The notes under the pieces were generated by a model. The model had not been told where the DNA came from, did no database searches, and saw nothing but the letters and a program-made list of their open reading frames with translations. From positions 4,712,001-4,776,000 of the forward strand of contig CM065182.1 in the NCBI GenBank assembly GCA_033026295.1: a DNA stretch of 64,000 nt, in the 5' to 3' direction. How positions within the stretch are numbered: position 1 is the first letter of the stretch; every line of letters begins with the position of its first letter. Both the position numbers and the translations under genes were made by a program. Source of the DNA: Channa striata (taxonomy: Eukaryota > Chordata > Actinopteri > Anabantiformes > Channidae). Of this stretch, positions 1 through 14,841 are shown in pieces.

Positions 1-303
1 TTGCCTTCTTTGCCTCAACAGAATGATAATGAAATGTGATATCGGAAAGTGTCAGAAAACAGTCAGAGGCTTATTAAAATGAAAATGAAGGCAAAGTAAC
101 AACAGTAAGCGTGAGAAAAATGAACATGCGTGCTTCAAGATGATATTTATTTCACAGCTAATGATTTGAGTTTGCATTATTTGGCATTATAGTTGTTGTT
201 GTTGTCTGTGCTCAGCATTGTACAGTGAGTTATCGCAAGCTGCTCGTTCATTTTAACAGTGTGTGTGATCACAACCACTTTGTCAGTTTGTTCAGAGCAG
301 TAC
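1..303 (-). other. gabrb2 intron 6 (partial)
   Basis: Intron sequence downstream of coding exon 6; the donor gtactg is at 303-298 on the minus strand. No other feature is seen. Confidence 0.85.
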
Positions 304-441
304 CTGTGGAGAAGACGACATTTTTGGAAATGAGCTTATGATCCACAATGGAGAACTGGGGGAGCTCAATCTTGTCCACCCCTGTCACAGCATTGTCTCC
401 TCCTCGCCAGTAGAACTCAATGTCATCTGTAGTGTAGCCAT
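304..441 (-). CDS. gabrb2: gabrb2 coding exon 6
   Basis: This 138-bp exon encodes GYTTDDIEFYWRGGDNAV, TGVDKIELPQFSIVDHK and LISKNVVFSTG (last codon split). It is the part of the extracellular domain between loop B and loop C. Acceptor ctttcag, donor gtactg. The next exon, which should hold loop C (YPRLSLSF-like) and M1, is not in the window; only 303 bases of intron 6 remain. The segment RGGDNAVTG is close to beta2 and unlike beta1 (NGGEGAVTG). Confidence 0.97.
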
Positions 442-3400
442 CTGAAAGAGGGTACAGAACATCAGTATTGTTAATGACGTGTGTGTGTGTGTGTGTGTGT
501 GTGTATACTTTATAATTATGCCCAATCTAAATTGCATGTAGTCTAGGCAGGTAAACATATGATTAGGTCACTATGCATTTTTAGTAGAATTGGCTTGTTT
601 AACGCCACTGATTTGCATAGTGCCAGATTCATTCATCCCACACTGATTTGCATCATGCATTAATGGCAATTCTCTAGCTACATTGGACTAGACTGGTGAG
701 AATTTATGAAAGTTATTGAACCTGGCCTAAAAATTCTCAGTTAATGTGGGTATTTTTTTTGGGGGGGGGCTTGTGTCAAACATTATTATCCATTTTGTGC
801 TCTTCTCTTCTCGATCTCTCGTAATCGTTGAGCATGATGTAACCCTGGAAACACGGAGGGCGAATGTTGCACAGTGCTTTCGTTAACAGGTTGTAGTTTA
901 ACCTTTACTCACACAGTTACTCACACACATCGTGATTCCCACTGTGACCACAGTGGACGGCTAAGCAGCTCCGCAGTTCAAAGGCATCTCATCAGCTACC
1001 TGTGAGGAACTCTGGCAAAGGCACGTTCTGATGTCTTAAAAAAAACTTACTCACAAATACTTATAAGATGTAACCCCCGGCCTTTTCATAAAGTAGCTTG
1101 TACTTTATATATGCACTGTATGTGACAACTTTAGAATGTTTTGTCCCATGAGCAACTAAATGACTAACACCATGAGTACAAATTATTAAATGCTAAGCTT
1201 GCCCTCCATATTTACTGCTAAAACCCACTAAATTCTGCAAAGGGACATGAAGTGGGTCCATTAATATTAATCTCAACCAAAGCTGCTCCCTCTTTTTCTG
1301 TCATTTTGGCCAAGTCAGTGGAGACATGGACAGTGAAGCAGGCAGTGGGCATGCTCCATAAAAGATTGAGTAACACGGTGCACTGTCGTTGGAGCTGAAG
1401 ATATGTAGTATTAAAAAAGCAAAAAGAAAAGTGGAAATTTTTCATTAGACCATGGAATTTAGCTCTTGCATAATCTACTGCCTACTGTTTGCTCTGGTGC
1501 AGTTGTCATGTCTGCTGACTTCAGGGCATCAGAGCATTGGTTGCAGAGGAGGGGAGAGGAAGGAGATGAGGAGACGAGAAGAGACAAGTGACAGCTAGGG
1601 TTACTGCACTCTTCTTCTTCTTCTTCTTTTTTTTTTTTTAGAAGGGTGGCTCACCAATAAAACCCTGCCTAAACATACATATAATCTAAAAACAAAAAAA
1701 AAACTGTCAATGTAATATTTAGTAAGACATATGTCATGATGGCCCAGAGAAATATTTAAAAGCAATTGTTTGCTTCTCAATTATCTTTAGTGTAGGGCAA
1801 CACTGTTGGTATGCTACATTATTTTTTTTTTTATATGGCAAGTTACTGTAGCAGTGCAAGAGTATCTCAGAGTTCTGACAGATCATCATGACGAGTGTAT
1901 CGAAGTGTGAACTTGCTCAGTGGTGAGAGAGGAGGCCAAGACCTGCAATACACTGTTGCCTCGAAACAAACAGAATATTTGAGTTTTGCGTCATAAACAC
2001 GGATAAAACTGCTCAATCCCTCCCAGTCTGTACAGGTCTGTGTATTACTTCATTTTTGGTAACAGCAGGAGATTAAAGACAACAGTGAATGTTTTTCAGC
2101 ATTTCAACATGCAACTTCATTTGATTTGTGATGGTTGCAAGTACTTATTACAACTGCATGTTTGCAGCAGCGGGGAATTACATGCACGTCTGCTGACTTT
2201 GGGTGATTGTCGTTTCGTCATTTGGTTGCGTGAGTCTGATGGGGAGATTTAGAAGTAAATGAGAGAACATGTTTGAGTTGTGTGAATGAATGATGATGAC
2301 ATGCCAGGGTTGGATGAGGAATGAAGCCTATTTGACACAATTTCGGGGAAACTCCCACCTGAGCTGTTTCATCGACTAGTGCATTAAACTTAGACTGCCA
2401 CACCTCCTTTATGTTGCCTTTTTTTTTTTTATTCCATGTATTCGGTTTAGATATCTTGGTTTCTCCCATTATTTTTGTTTCCATTCGATTACACACCACC
2501 TCTTCTTTCCTCTCGGTTATTGCTGTGTCGTAACTTTAATTACGTGTCCATATGTTCTTCACTTTACCTTCTCTCGTCTTCTCCATCCCCCATACACCTG
2601 CTTCCCTTAATTAATACTTTTGTGACCTACTTAGTCAGTCTGAATTATTAAAGCAGTCTTCAGTGGCTGTTTTTAACACCCTCACATTCTAAAGGCCTCT
2701 TGGCAAATCTAGACTTGGGTGTTCAGTGTTCAAATGTACTAGAATACTTGCAAAATGATGGTATGTGATATAATATACTTTATTTCCAGAAGATTTCAGT
2801 AAAATATACTTTGGCAACTCATACCACATAATCATAACCGTCATCATCACCACCTCACATAAGAGGCAATCAATAAAATCTCAAAATATATGCTAAAAGC
2901 AATAAGTAGCCAAAGGAAGGATGGTGAAATGAGATTAATGTGGACTCTTAGTTCCAGTAAAAAGCAATGCAGCTGCAGACGACTGAGTGCTTTTCTACTA
3001 AGTGCAGCATATAAAGAAATCATATTAGTCAAGATGGGTAGAAATAAAGACAGGCCAGGTCAGGGGCAGACAGAATAACTTAATTTTGGGTACATTGCTT
3101 AAGTGATAAAACCACCAATTAATAACTTCCTCTGTCTGAGATTTAAATTTTAAATTTGAGTCAATGTTTTTTCAATCCTCGAGGATCAACGCTACAGGAA
3201 GACCAGCAGCCCCGTGTTACCACGGCGCCCTGCTTTTCCAGCTGCACACAGGATGTATCAAATCAGAAGGAAAACCACTTCCTGTTGTTTCTTGACTCCT
3301 TTTTACCTTGACTTTCTCACGCCACCATTGTCAACTTGTCAACTGAAATACAGCATCTACGTAGCAGACACATACACAGCCTGTCCAGCTCTGGCTGCAC

Positions 3401-6400
3401 TGGATTCTAGGAATAGCAGCTGCAAACACACAACCGTGCTCAGATCTCTAAAGGCAAACTTCCAGTAAAGAGAAGCTAGTGCGATTTTTGCAAACCATAC
3501 ACTTATCAGAGTAAGTCATTTGATCCACTCCTCATATTTTTGACTCTCTTGCAACTCGATCCACTTAACACCATTGTTTCTACATAACCAGGCTGACTGG
3601 GCACTTTTTCTTCACTTTGCTTTCACGCAGAAGTTCTTACGTTACAGTTTGGCACCTATAGATCGTCCGGTTTTGCATTGAGCATAATATTACTTAAAAA
3701 GGGTGATGACAGTGACTGAATGGGGGGAAAAATTGAAAAGAAAAGGGAAGTAAATATTAACTATGAAATGAGGAAACAAAAAAGAGTTAGCTCTGGTATT
3801 CCTCAGTGGGACAACATGCAAAGCCAAACATTCACATAAAACATACGAATATTCATGGGCGTGACAATATGTACTTTATGCCAACACAAAGGCTTCTCTC
3901 CCATATTCCAAAGTCTGGGAGCGTTGGCAGGCCAAAAATAAATGGAATTGTTCACGATAGCATCAGAGGAGATAGCAATACAATACTAAAGCTATTTAAC
4001 TGGGACTCTGGCATATCTCCCTGACCAAATCTGACTCCAGGCCTTTTTATCAAGCTTATGAAATAATGTCTCAGTTGATTTATTTTAATGGGCAAAGAAT
4101 GACTTTGACGGGAGATAAAACACAGGCTTTGATATTGCTCAGGACATGCAAAAAAAATAAAAATATATAATATTTTTATGAAACTGTCATTGTAGTTTTA
4201 AAAGTTATGCTAAAGACTAAAACAATCAAATGTGTTTGTCAACGGCTTTTTTTAAATACATACTCTGTTCACAAATCTCATCAGAGAATAAACACCTCAC
4301 AATCAAATGATGCCACAACTAATATATTCACCATGAACTGTAATATCGAGACTCTGTGATGTTAACACCACCAAAAAGTGTTTGAAGCATGGTAGGGGTC
4401 CACGGGAATGTGTGTTTATGCCATACATACTCCAGTGGCCAATGAAAAGTCGACCATAACCAGATCCCATCGTCGTACGCACACAGACACACAGACACAC
4501 AAACACACAACAGGCATGTCAAATCAAACCCCCGGAACAACCGCCTGCTTCCAGCTCTCCCATATGAGCCGAGAAGACTCTTACAGTTGTCTCAGAAGAA
4601 TTTCTGATTCCACACACTTCAAAGTGACTTTAATGTTATTCCTGGTATCCAATTAAAAACTCTGCAGCACATAGCAATCTGCAGCCAAGTGCATGTGTGG
4701 ACAGGGGTGGAACATCTGAAGATAAGATAAATAAATAAGCCATGCAAGCCCACGAGTAGGAGCCGTTCACACCCCAGAGGATATGTGCAGTTTCTAAAAA
4801 TGGGATCTGACGTGCACAGAGAGAAAGAGCGAGAGATAGAAGAGTGGAAGTGGCTTGGTCCATATGATGTGGATCGCTGGTGCAGAAAATATAACTATTA
4901 GCTGGTAGAGATCCTGTAATGAGACAATAGTTTCATTGTGATCGCACAGAAACTGTGTGAAATAACAGCCACAATGTGCCTTTGGCCGCCCGCCCCCTTC
5001 TCAGGGTGTACAGAAATAAACAGGGACGTGTTAATCTGTTTGGTCATGCGTGTGTGAGCATGTGAATGTATTATTGACTGAAGTTTAGTGTCTTTCTAAG
5101 TGCCGCTTGGAAGCAGTTACACGGTTTCCTAAAGAGCCGTGTACACACAAATGCTAAAGCTAAAGCAGCTGATCAGCGGAACGTTATTCACAGTTTAATG
5201 GTTGAGTGATCCTGCTGTTGTTACGACTTGCTGAGAAGGGGCCCAACGGCTGTACACGAGAAAGCACTACTGTACATCGCCAAACATACTGCAGATTAGA
5301 AGGCGTCGCAACAGTAACATATCTACAGCAACACACGAGTCAGTGGCATTTGAAATTTTATTTAAAAAAGGAAATTTGTTATTATTATTATTATTTGCAT
5401 GCTTGTCAGTGTAGATGAACGTGTGTACATGTGTATAAGTCCCTAAGTTCCAAGTTTAATAGTATGTGGCAGAGAATGTGTGTGCATGCATGTGTGTATG
5501 TTCATAGTCCCTTCATATTTTCTTATTTCCTTTATGAATAGTGTCTCCTGTTTGGTCCCGTTCTAAGAGCGGAGGTGTGAAATACGGGGGCTCACCTTAA
5601 CCCCTCTTGGAAAGTGCTTTTAAGATTTCATGTTATTACCTCCTGTGATGACTGGCTTGTTGTAATTGTTTCTAGTGTGTTTGGTGGATTTAATTCTCAC
5701 CGTTTCTACAGCGTTTTCTCTCACAGACTTAGTGGGTGGATTTAGTAAAGCTTGAGGGAAGGATGCACTTAGTGGTACTGGTCCCAGGTGGGTTGGTACC
5801 ACATGTCTCGTGTTTTGTGAATGAGGTTGTAATAGGAACACTGCACTACAAACAGACACCTAAGATTGGGCATAATCTGTTGCTTGCAGGTATATTTTAA
5901 TCTTTTGTTTTTATTTGGAGGTGTTTTGTCAAGCGAGTTGAGGAGAGTTTTATCATAATTTCATTTAGGACACATGTAAATACTGTGTGTGAACAGCTTG
6001 AGGCAAATCCAATAAAATCGTTTTGGAGCTTGTCTCCTGTTAGTGTGCACGACGGGTTCCCTTTATGAAGCACGAGACACAACGTAAAATGCCTGAGTTA
6101 AAAGAATACAAGCTAAAATGAAAACGTTAGTATGGTGGCTGCTGAGGCGTCACACTTTCCACCGCAGCTTTGACGTGGCTGCCAAACTCTTTCCTCTCCC
6201 TGTTTGAGTAGGTGACTGACGGTAGGAATTGGTCTGATTCAGAGCAGACCCTCCTGTCGCAGTGTGTTCTCACTGGAAAGCTCCAGAACGTCTATTGTTC
6301 GCTTTGAGAGTGAAAGTAAAATTTATTTCTCGGCGAAGGCTGCAATCTTAAAATCGATGAGCGGTGGGTGACGCTTACAGGCGATGGTTTAAGCTGCCAG

Positions 6401-9400
6401 AAAAGTCAGGTGTGCAGAGAGGCAGTTTGCAAGAGGGGGGCGCTCACTTTCACCGGTGTGATGAGCTGTGTCATTTAAAAACACTCAGCAATGATGTAAC
6501 ACCCACAGATCAGTGTACAGGTTCAAGGTGCGTCCTGACACATGAAGTTGACTTTCAAATCTGTTCCGGTTTGTTCTGATCAGGTTGGGACATCAGCTGC
6601 CACACGCCGAACTGTTTAATAATTGTAAGGAAAGAGGTCAATGGAAGTCCTGAATGTCCCGCTCCAAGAGAAAAGGACATAATGGGGGTGTGCATGTGAA
6701 ATTGGCTGTAATTTAATTGTGAATGCTCTGCTTACACAGGGCTTTTATCTAGAGCGCTTTACAATGTTGCGCCCCTTCTCTCTCACACACACACACTGAT
6801 GGCGGTGGCTGCCAGGAGCACCTTGGGGTTTAGTGTCTTGCCCAATAACAAGGAGCCAGGAGATGTCAAAGTGTTTTTGGGAACAGTTGGGAATCTAACT
6901 ATTGACCCTTTGGTCTTTGGATGACTGCCTTACCATCTAAGCTACAGCCGCAAAGTACCTTGTATGGTTTCCTGTCATTGGTAGGAGGGTTTGTTAATGT
7001 CCCCATTCAGATCTTGAGACTCTGGTTCCTTGGACTCATTAGTTTTGGTTTAGTTGGTTTTGCCTTTCTCAGGAAAGCAAAGCTGGTAGGTTAAGATGAT
7101 GTTAGAGTGTGATGTGGTGAAAGGTTAAGACTCATGACTGACTTTACCTGAGTATTTCCATTTTTCTGCTATTATATGCTTTGATTTCACTATAATTTAA
7201 CTGCTAATGCTGTATTTTTACTCTGTATTTATTGTAAAACTATAGTTACTAGTTACTTTTATAGCGAATAATAATACTGATCCCTGGTGGGAAATTCCCG
7301 AGCTACCTAGCAAGTAGTTTGTCCATCTAGATTATGATTAACACATTCAAAACAAATGATCATAAAACCTGGTTGAAGGTATTGAAAACAAGCTCTGATG
7401 TTTTTCATGTAATTATTCATTTTCTATCTGTGAAAGCTGTTTGTGAACAAATTCTTTTGTACTTTTAGTTGAAAATTTTTTTAATGCAGGAATTTCAAGT
7501 TTGTCTGCACAGTGGTTTTGATATTCTTCCTTAAGTATATGATCAAAGCACTTCTTTGATCAGTGATGAACGACACCAGGTTGTTCAGATGTTGTGAATT
7601 ATTAGTGTCTTTCTTGTACAACTGTCTCCGAATTGTCCCTGGATGATGAGGCTAAAATGAAAGAAGATGAGAACCCACTGAGATTTTCTTTAACTACCTC
7701 TCATTCTGAAATCAGACCACGATTTCTTTTTGTAGCAGCAGCTTCGCTGCAATTTTCTCCCCATATCCTGAACCGTTCTACCAACATCAAGAGAAAAGTC
7801 TCGTTCAAAAGTTAGTGTTTGCCACATTCATAATTTTCGGTCCAGTTTTCAAGTTAATTTGTGGCATTTAACAATCCCTTCCTTTCCTCAGACTTACACT
7901 ATCAGATCAACCACCCCTCAAATGCTCCAAAGTCTGACTTGCCACTAGTTAGTAGGAATGAAGCAGCTGCCATCTTGCTTTGCCCTTTAAAATATCAGCT
8001 TATGTAATTTTTACCTGTCAACACTATTTTCTTTATCATGAAAAAAAAAACTCTTTTTCTGGCCTAGTGCTGCTTTCATTAACATCCCCTGCATGTATAA
8101 TATGTTCTGCTCTCTATGCAACGGTTGTCATTATTCTCTGAGACGGTGTTGGTTTTTCTAGGAAATACAAAATGTTTAAAGTGAAGGTTTAATTTCTGGG
8201 TTAAGGTGAGTCTTTGACAGTTCTTAGAAAACCGAACACAAATCACTGTCTATTGCAGAATTACATATTCTCCATCCCTCACCCCTGCACCCCTCGCTCT
8301 CCCTGTGTGAATCTTTCATACTTGTCAGACACCACAAATGTCAGCAACAGGGCATCATCCATGTCCTGGTGTGATCCAGCACATAAAATCATAAGTAAGA
8401 AAAGAATGGCTCAGTAGCAGTGAAGGATTGGGCATGTAAACGTGCTCATGTTGTGAATGGTGCAGTTTGAAATCGTTAAACGTATTTATTTACAGAAAAT
8501 GTTGCTCCAGGCTCAGTACAGCTTTAATTGTCAGATTTTCCTGAGAAGGATCTGCATTGTTTTCAGGGACACCTTTTATGTAAAAACGGTGCCTGGTTAA
8601 AGTTAGCCATTAATCTAGGGGTCATTGTTCGACTTTGGCCTGATACAAGTAGGAAAGGTCAGCGTGAAAGAAGGTGAGGCTGATTTAGAAATAAAAGTTC
8701 CCAGATGTTGTACTTTCTTATTTAATCAGTCCGGGAATGTTACGAGGCATTAGATTGTTCATTGTTAACCATCCAAGCGATGGAGGGAGGGGGGACAAAA
8801 GCAGCGTTGGAAATGACTGTATGATAAATGTGTGAAAGACCAGAAGAGATGGAGTCAGACCCAGATCACAAACAGCAGTGCCCAAACATCAACCGTCCAG
8901 CCCAGTAAGTGGACTCATCAACAGTCCAGCCCAGCAATGATCCCCTTCGTCCTGCGGCTACACGAGTCCTTCAGCTCTCAGGGCTCAGATTAAAGAAACG
9001 ACTGCGGCTGCGCGTGTTGAAATTTCCGCCTGCTGAACATACAGAGCTGTTCTCAAGTGCCTGTAATTTGCACACACACAGCTGCTCCTTCCCAGCCAGG
9101 ATCTTTAAAACTTCATTGGAAGAGTCCTGCCACCAAATTAAAAGAGAAGGATGCTTCCCCCCTCACGTGCCCACCATCACCCCCCAACTACGTTCAAACA
9201 AGCTCTTTAAATGGACACTGCACAGTGAGAAGCACCATTTACAGTTACAAGCTGTACACCATTGTACTAGAGACACACCATGTTTCCAGTTAGATTTGAT
9301 TGAGGCAGTTCTGCTCATTGCTCCTCTTGGGAAGAGAAGCTATAGATGAAAAGCCAGCAGTCTTGTGTGGACTAGGGTCATCGTGAAGGTCACCCGCTCA

Positions 9401-12400
9401 GTGATTGCATGAGCACGCTGCCGCTGCTTCCATGCTTTTATAAGTCACATTATGTTCAGCATTGGTATTTTTAATGTGACGAGTGGAAACTGACACACAA
9501 GTTTCTTTATTCTCTCCATCCAGTCTTGTACTGTAAGAGTAAACTCACAGTTCACTTGAACGAGTTGCTTGTTTGCATGGCTCATCAAAATGGCAATGGG
9601 CACAGTCACTGGAGTCACTCTCCTGTTTGTAGGTGACGCATCTGTGACCAGGTCATCTTGTCGTCATGACCGAAACATGAAGTCAAACAAGTCACATGAA
9701 GTGTGGAACTGAGTATGAGCGACTTGGATAACAGCGGCGTCCCCAGTGCTGTGGGTGTGCACAGAGGTCAGCGACAGCAGATTGCAGCTCGGATTGGAGT
9801 GACACCTTGGATGCAGCCAGCTCTCAATAATTTACCACGAACTCACAGCAGGTCAGTTGCACACATTTCAATATGCATTATTGGAACGTACAACATCTAC
9901 AAAATATCATTGTAAATGAGTTCAAAGGATCCACAAGTCGATCTGTTGAACTGTACAACAGCGAAAATAACCTGGCCAAAGATGTTAACACACATCTGCT
10001 GTTTGTTGCCTAGCTGCTGTGCTAAATGAACTAGAATAGAACTGAGAGAGAGAGAATCGGAGGACAGACTGGGCAAGTGAAACACGCCGTGCTGTTTGAG
10101 CTCTGACGGACAGTTTGGATTTCAATAAAGACTTGTGATTCAGTAAAAGGAAAATCTGGCCTGTTGTCACCTTGTCAAACCTGCTGAAAATCAGCTTTAA
10201 TTGCTCCCCCCCAACCAACCAATTCCCTTCAACTACTTGGCCTAACAGCTGAAACACAAATACGTCATTCCACTTCATTTTGCACTATTCTGCCAAAGCT
10301 TGATTTTTACATTTACATTTACATTTCGTCATTTAGCAGACGCTTTTATCCAAAGCGACTTACAGAGTAATTTGATACATACATTTTTATTATTTTTTTT
10401 AATGTTTTATTTTCTTCCTCCTTGTTTTTTTGTTTTTATGTCAGTGTCTTCTGACATTTCAGTGGCCCCTGTCTCTGGTGCAGATAGCCGCAGGTTGGTT
10501 ATAAACACGCACGGTTATTGTCAAGGTGGAATATTTCTATAAGTCCCATGAAATCTGCAGTGCAGTTGAGCCTAATGCACCAAGCAAAACACATTCTGGT
10601 CCATTAGCTGACCACCTCACAGTGGAGCCTTTATGCTTTCCTGTAACCACGCTCTGACAGAGGCGGCTGCTGGACAAATGGTCTGGATACAGAACTGGAG
10701 GTTGTGTGTGGACATTATCCTTGAACACAGGACGCTCCATGTATTATTCTTAAATTTAGACGACAGAGTAAATCACTGGAGAATATTTATTATGGACAGA
10801 TTGCACTAATATCTTTAAACCAGCGCTGTATGTCTCAGAGCATAAATGCCACAATCACACTGATAGTGTCAGGCTTCTCCAAAACTTTACTATTTAACTT
10901 CCTGCATTGTTTGGCCTTGAGTTCTGAAAGACGCTTAAACCGCCTCCTTTGCGCCATACGCTCTGTTTCCTTTTATACACCAGCAGCAGCTGCAGACCTT
11001 CCAGCTCAGTTGCACAAATGTATGAAACATCCTTTAACCATCTGGATGCATTTACATTTATCCAGTTGACTTCTGACTGAGCTTGTCCCATGTTGTATGT
11101 TTTCCATGTTGGCTTGAAAATCAGTTTTCCCATGATGATGATGGCACGCGAAGCCCCTGGGCTGGAGTTTATATTGAGACTTATACACAATCTGATTCAA
11201 CTTCGAGAACAGTTGCATTCCTACTTCAAGCTATTACAAATTTTAGACATGATGGAGGGTTTATGTTAGTTTTGATGGTTAAAAGCTAGTAAGGAAAAGT
11301 TGACAGACTGTTGGACAAATACAACACGGCCTCTTTTACATAAAAATGTGTTTAAACACAAGTCTGAAATGTGTCAAAGTTGCCTTTGTTTCATGCTACG
11401 CCCCTAAAAAAAATCACTGGTAATTATTGCGAGTTGGAACTAGCTGTTTAGCTTTGAACAGCATTAGCTCCCTTCTGTCACTTCAGTTCCATGGACGGCA
11501 CAGGTTAATTAAGAGTGGTACACGGCTCCAGTGGAGACAGAAACACATTGAACTGTGACAAAAATGCCATTTGATTAAGACAATCTGGTGTTTACCATGG
11601 CTCAGCCACATTTAACTGTGTTGACAAAATTATGGCAGTTTTCAGTCACCTCACCTAAAACCTGTTTTTGTCAGTCAGTTCAGTTTTTTCCGTTGAATCG
11701 CTTAAAAATATATAAATTTTTAAAACGAGTTATTTTATTTTTTTTGCAATAATCAGCACATCTAAAGTACAATTAAGTTGAATAGTCATAATATCTTTTC
11801 TCTGGAGCAAACCCAGCTGAGGGTATATTTAGGAAGGTTTATACTTTTACCAGGGGAAATAATGCAAATTGTATGGAAAGGATTATGTTGAAAATATTAA
11901 AATTTGCAGTATATCCTCGTACAGGAGTAAAGCACATATTCTTAGGATCCAGTGCAGACCCAGTTTTATATAGTTCAAAACAGCTAATAAAAAAAAATAA
12001 AACCCAACCCTGTAGAGAGTGTTAAAATTCAGCACTAGCACTGGTAGCAATGTATATTATGAAAAACACGGGGAAGTGAAATGACCAATGCAATGGCCGA
12101 AATTATTCAGTGATCACTGTTACACAGAATCTACCGTGTGTGTTTTCATGTGAGAAATTTACATTTATTCTGATAATATAAAAAAACACTTTTCTATATT
12201 TTACACTGTTATCACTTTTCAATGTACAGTATAATACTTAAATGTCAATAAATATTTATATAATAAAATAGGGATTTACTCACAACTCTCTATCTCGAGT
12301 GTGCAGTTCTGCTCATCCAGTGGATATCTTCTTAGGTCCATCATACAAGCAGCGGTGGTGGTGATCCTGAAAAGACATGACATAATGATATGTTCAATTC

Positions 12401-14810
12401 CCTGCACTGTGCTGCAGTCTGACACCAGACGGGATGTTTGTTGTTTTTCGTGGAAGAATGACAGTAATCTTCAGTATCTGCTCTGCGTGTGGAGACAAAT
12501 GTAATAGCATAACTGAGCGAGGGAGCAGAGGTTGATGGGAAATCCTCAGTGGATTGCAGTTATGTGGATTTTTCTTTCTTTTCTGTGTGAAAAGGTCGTT
12601 TACTGAAGCTCAATAATTTTAACGAGCATATACACTATCCACATAACCATCAATGACTAAAATAGACAAAAATCTGCCGAAACTTTAAAGGAAAATGCTT
12701 TTGTGGTTTGGGGTAGTTGTGGGAGTGGGAACTCCAGTGGGGATTACAGGGTGAAAGCTAATCCGTATGTCCCAGTTTTTGCATTGTTTGGATAATCCTG
12801 CAGGTCCTCTTAGGCCTCACCTGTGCTGTGAGACGCTGCCGGGATCAAACCGAGTGTGGTAGTAATGACAGCAACAGACCGCAGATGACAGGGGTGACGT
12901 TTGTAGTCTGACAACTGCACGTTGCACATTCATGGAAAACGTGCGATAAAAGAGAGTTTCACAGCCTGACGACATCTTGACATTTCAACTCAAGATTGTT
13001 GAACATATTGTCTTACTGCTTCTACTACCATTACTGGGAAATGACAGGACGAGGCAACAGAAGAAAACTAGAAATACCACATCATGGTGTTTACCACAAA
13101 CCAGCGTTTTTTTTTTTTTTTTTTTACATACATAACATATTCTTTTAAGAGATTGTGTTGATGGGAATGGGATGGACTGGAGCTCACAGTGACTTTTGGC
13201 ATTTGACAACTAAATCATAATCATCATAGGGACAGAGGGGAAACCCAAACATGTAATAGATCTATCGATGGCCTTCATCAGTACCTGTATAAAATATACA
13301 TATTTCACATTGCAGAATAAGCATTTATTTTTCACAATCCAGCCATTCTTTTTGTCAAAATGTATTCGGACAATAAACCTCTGTAGTAACACCATCATTA
13401 TTTCCAGCTGTCCAACAGCAACTTTCCTTGAAGATCAATCCAGAAGTAAAAAAAAAAAAAACATGTAATAAACGGTTATGCACACATAGTAAAAATTACA
13501 AGATGACTGATAATGCCCACTGTCAAATAATTAAGTTATTTGACAGTTGGCCTGTTTTTAATAATCAAAGAATTGGTGTTCAGGCCATTTTTATAATACA
13601 TTTTATACATACTAAATGTATCCTTACAAACAATCCTCTGTCCTCCAGCAGACTCTTTCATAATTAAAATCAACTTTTTATTATTCATGAGCCACTGCTC
13701 TGACTCGCTGTAGGTGTGGCCTCAGCATTCGCCACCACCCCATGACCTAATAAATACTACAATTCTCAAGTCATGTTTTAAATTCCTCACAAGATAACTG
13801 TGGTTAAAAGCAGGTTAGCTTAGCTTTAGTTTACTGCACCTGTTCTTCCTTACAGAAATATTTCAGCTCAGCCAAATTCTTAGGTTGTCTGGAGTAAACA
13901 AGGTCATTCCCGAGCCGACTGTGAGTCCAGGTTGTGACTGGGTCATTGTGTTACTGTGTTATTTACCTTCAACTGCAAGTTAAGTTCTTATGACTGTAAG
14001 TCTATTAAGATTGATTTTTATTTTTTATTTTTTTGCAGGACATGGTTCATATTAGCTAAAAGCAAATGCAAAGTGTTTTTCTTATTAGTCAAACTAGTTT
14101 TAACAAGACTGGTTGTATTGAGTGGATCTCAGGGGTCACTGGTCCGTCCATTTTCGGGTCTGTCAGAAGCAGAGTGCTCGTCTAACCAAAAACGCTTTCA
14201 TTCAGTCAGTTACTAGTATCAAAACTATTTAGATTTATAATTAATTTGTCTCTGACAAGTATTAAGCCCGTGATGATTAAACAAAAACCCCGACATGTCC
14301 TGAACAAGTTCTAAGCTAAACTCTCTTGATTCTTAGGAAAATGTATTTTATTTGAAAAGGGGCTCCCATGTTTCTCACAGAAAACAAATGTTTGGAATGA
14401 TGAGGGAAGAACTATGCAAGTATTTGTGTATTATCAGGCCATTTTAAAACAAATGTTAGTCATAGTTTGTTTGCTATCTTAATATTTTATATACAGCCAC
14501 GTAAAATGTCAGTGGGTTCTTGGTTAAATAAGTATTTAGTGTTACAAAAGCCAATCGATTTGTTCCTACTTCCTACTCCCTGTGTTTGCCTGGTAGGCTG
14601 TAGGTGGGAAGCAGCTGGCTATTGGAGATTAATGCTCTCCAAATGCCATCATTATCTTAAATATCAAATAATGCAGCTCTGGCACAAAGCACATTCTGTG
14701 TCTCTGGGTGAAACTCGTAGGATGTTGCAGGCAAAGGAAGAAAAGTACTGAGATGCTTTATGGAAGTAAAACTGCAATGAAAAACGTGTTACTATTATTA
14801 ATGTTATGGC

Positions 14811-14841
<31 letters not shown>

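Larger units (their letters stand above)
442..12283 (-). other. gabrb2 intron 5 (11.8 kb)
   Basis: No exon-like coding sequence was found. It holds a GT microsatellite (479-504), a TTC/T run (1611-1640), an impure CA run (about 4478-4510), a relic of a teleost dispersed repeat (about 6719-6957), a 29-base tandem duplication (8887-8934) and another dispersed repeat (10307-10370). The open frame at 8909-9349 lacks any recognisable domain. Confidence 0.8.

Noticed and set aside
6719..6957. A tRNA gene at the repeat end (TAAGCTACAGCCGC)
   Set aside because: No cloverleaf could be built; the stretch belongs to a dispersed repeat.
8909..9349. 146-codon open frame on the plus strand
   Set aside because: No recognisable domain, no splice or promoter context, and it lies inside gabrb2 intron 5 antisense to the gene; likely chance.
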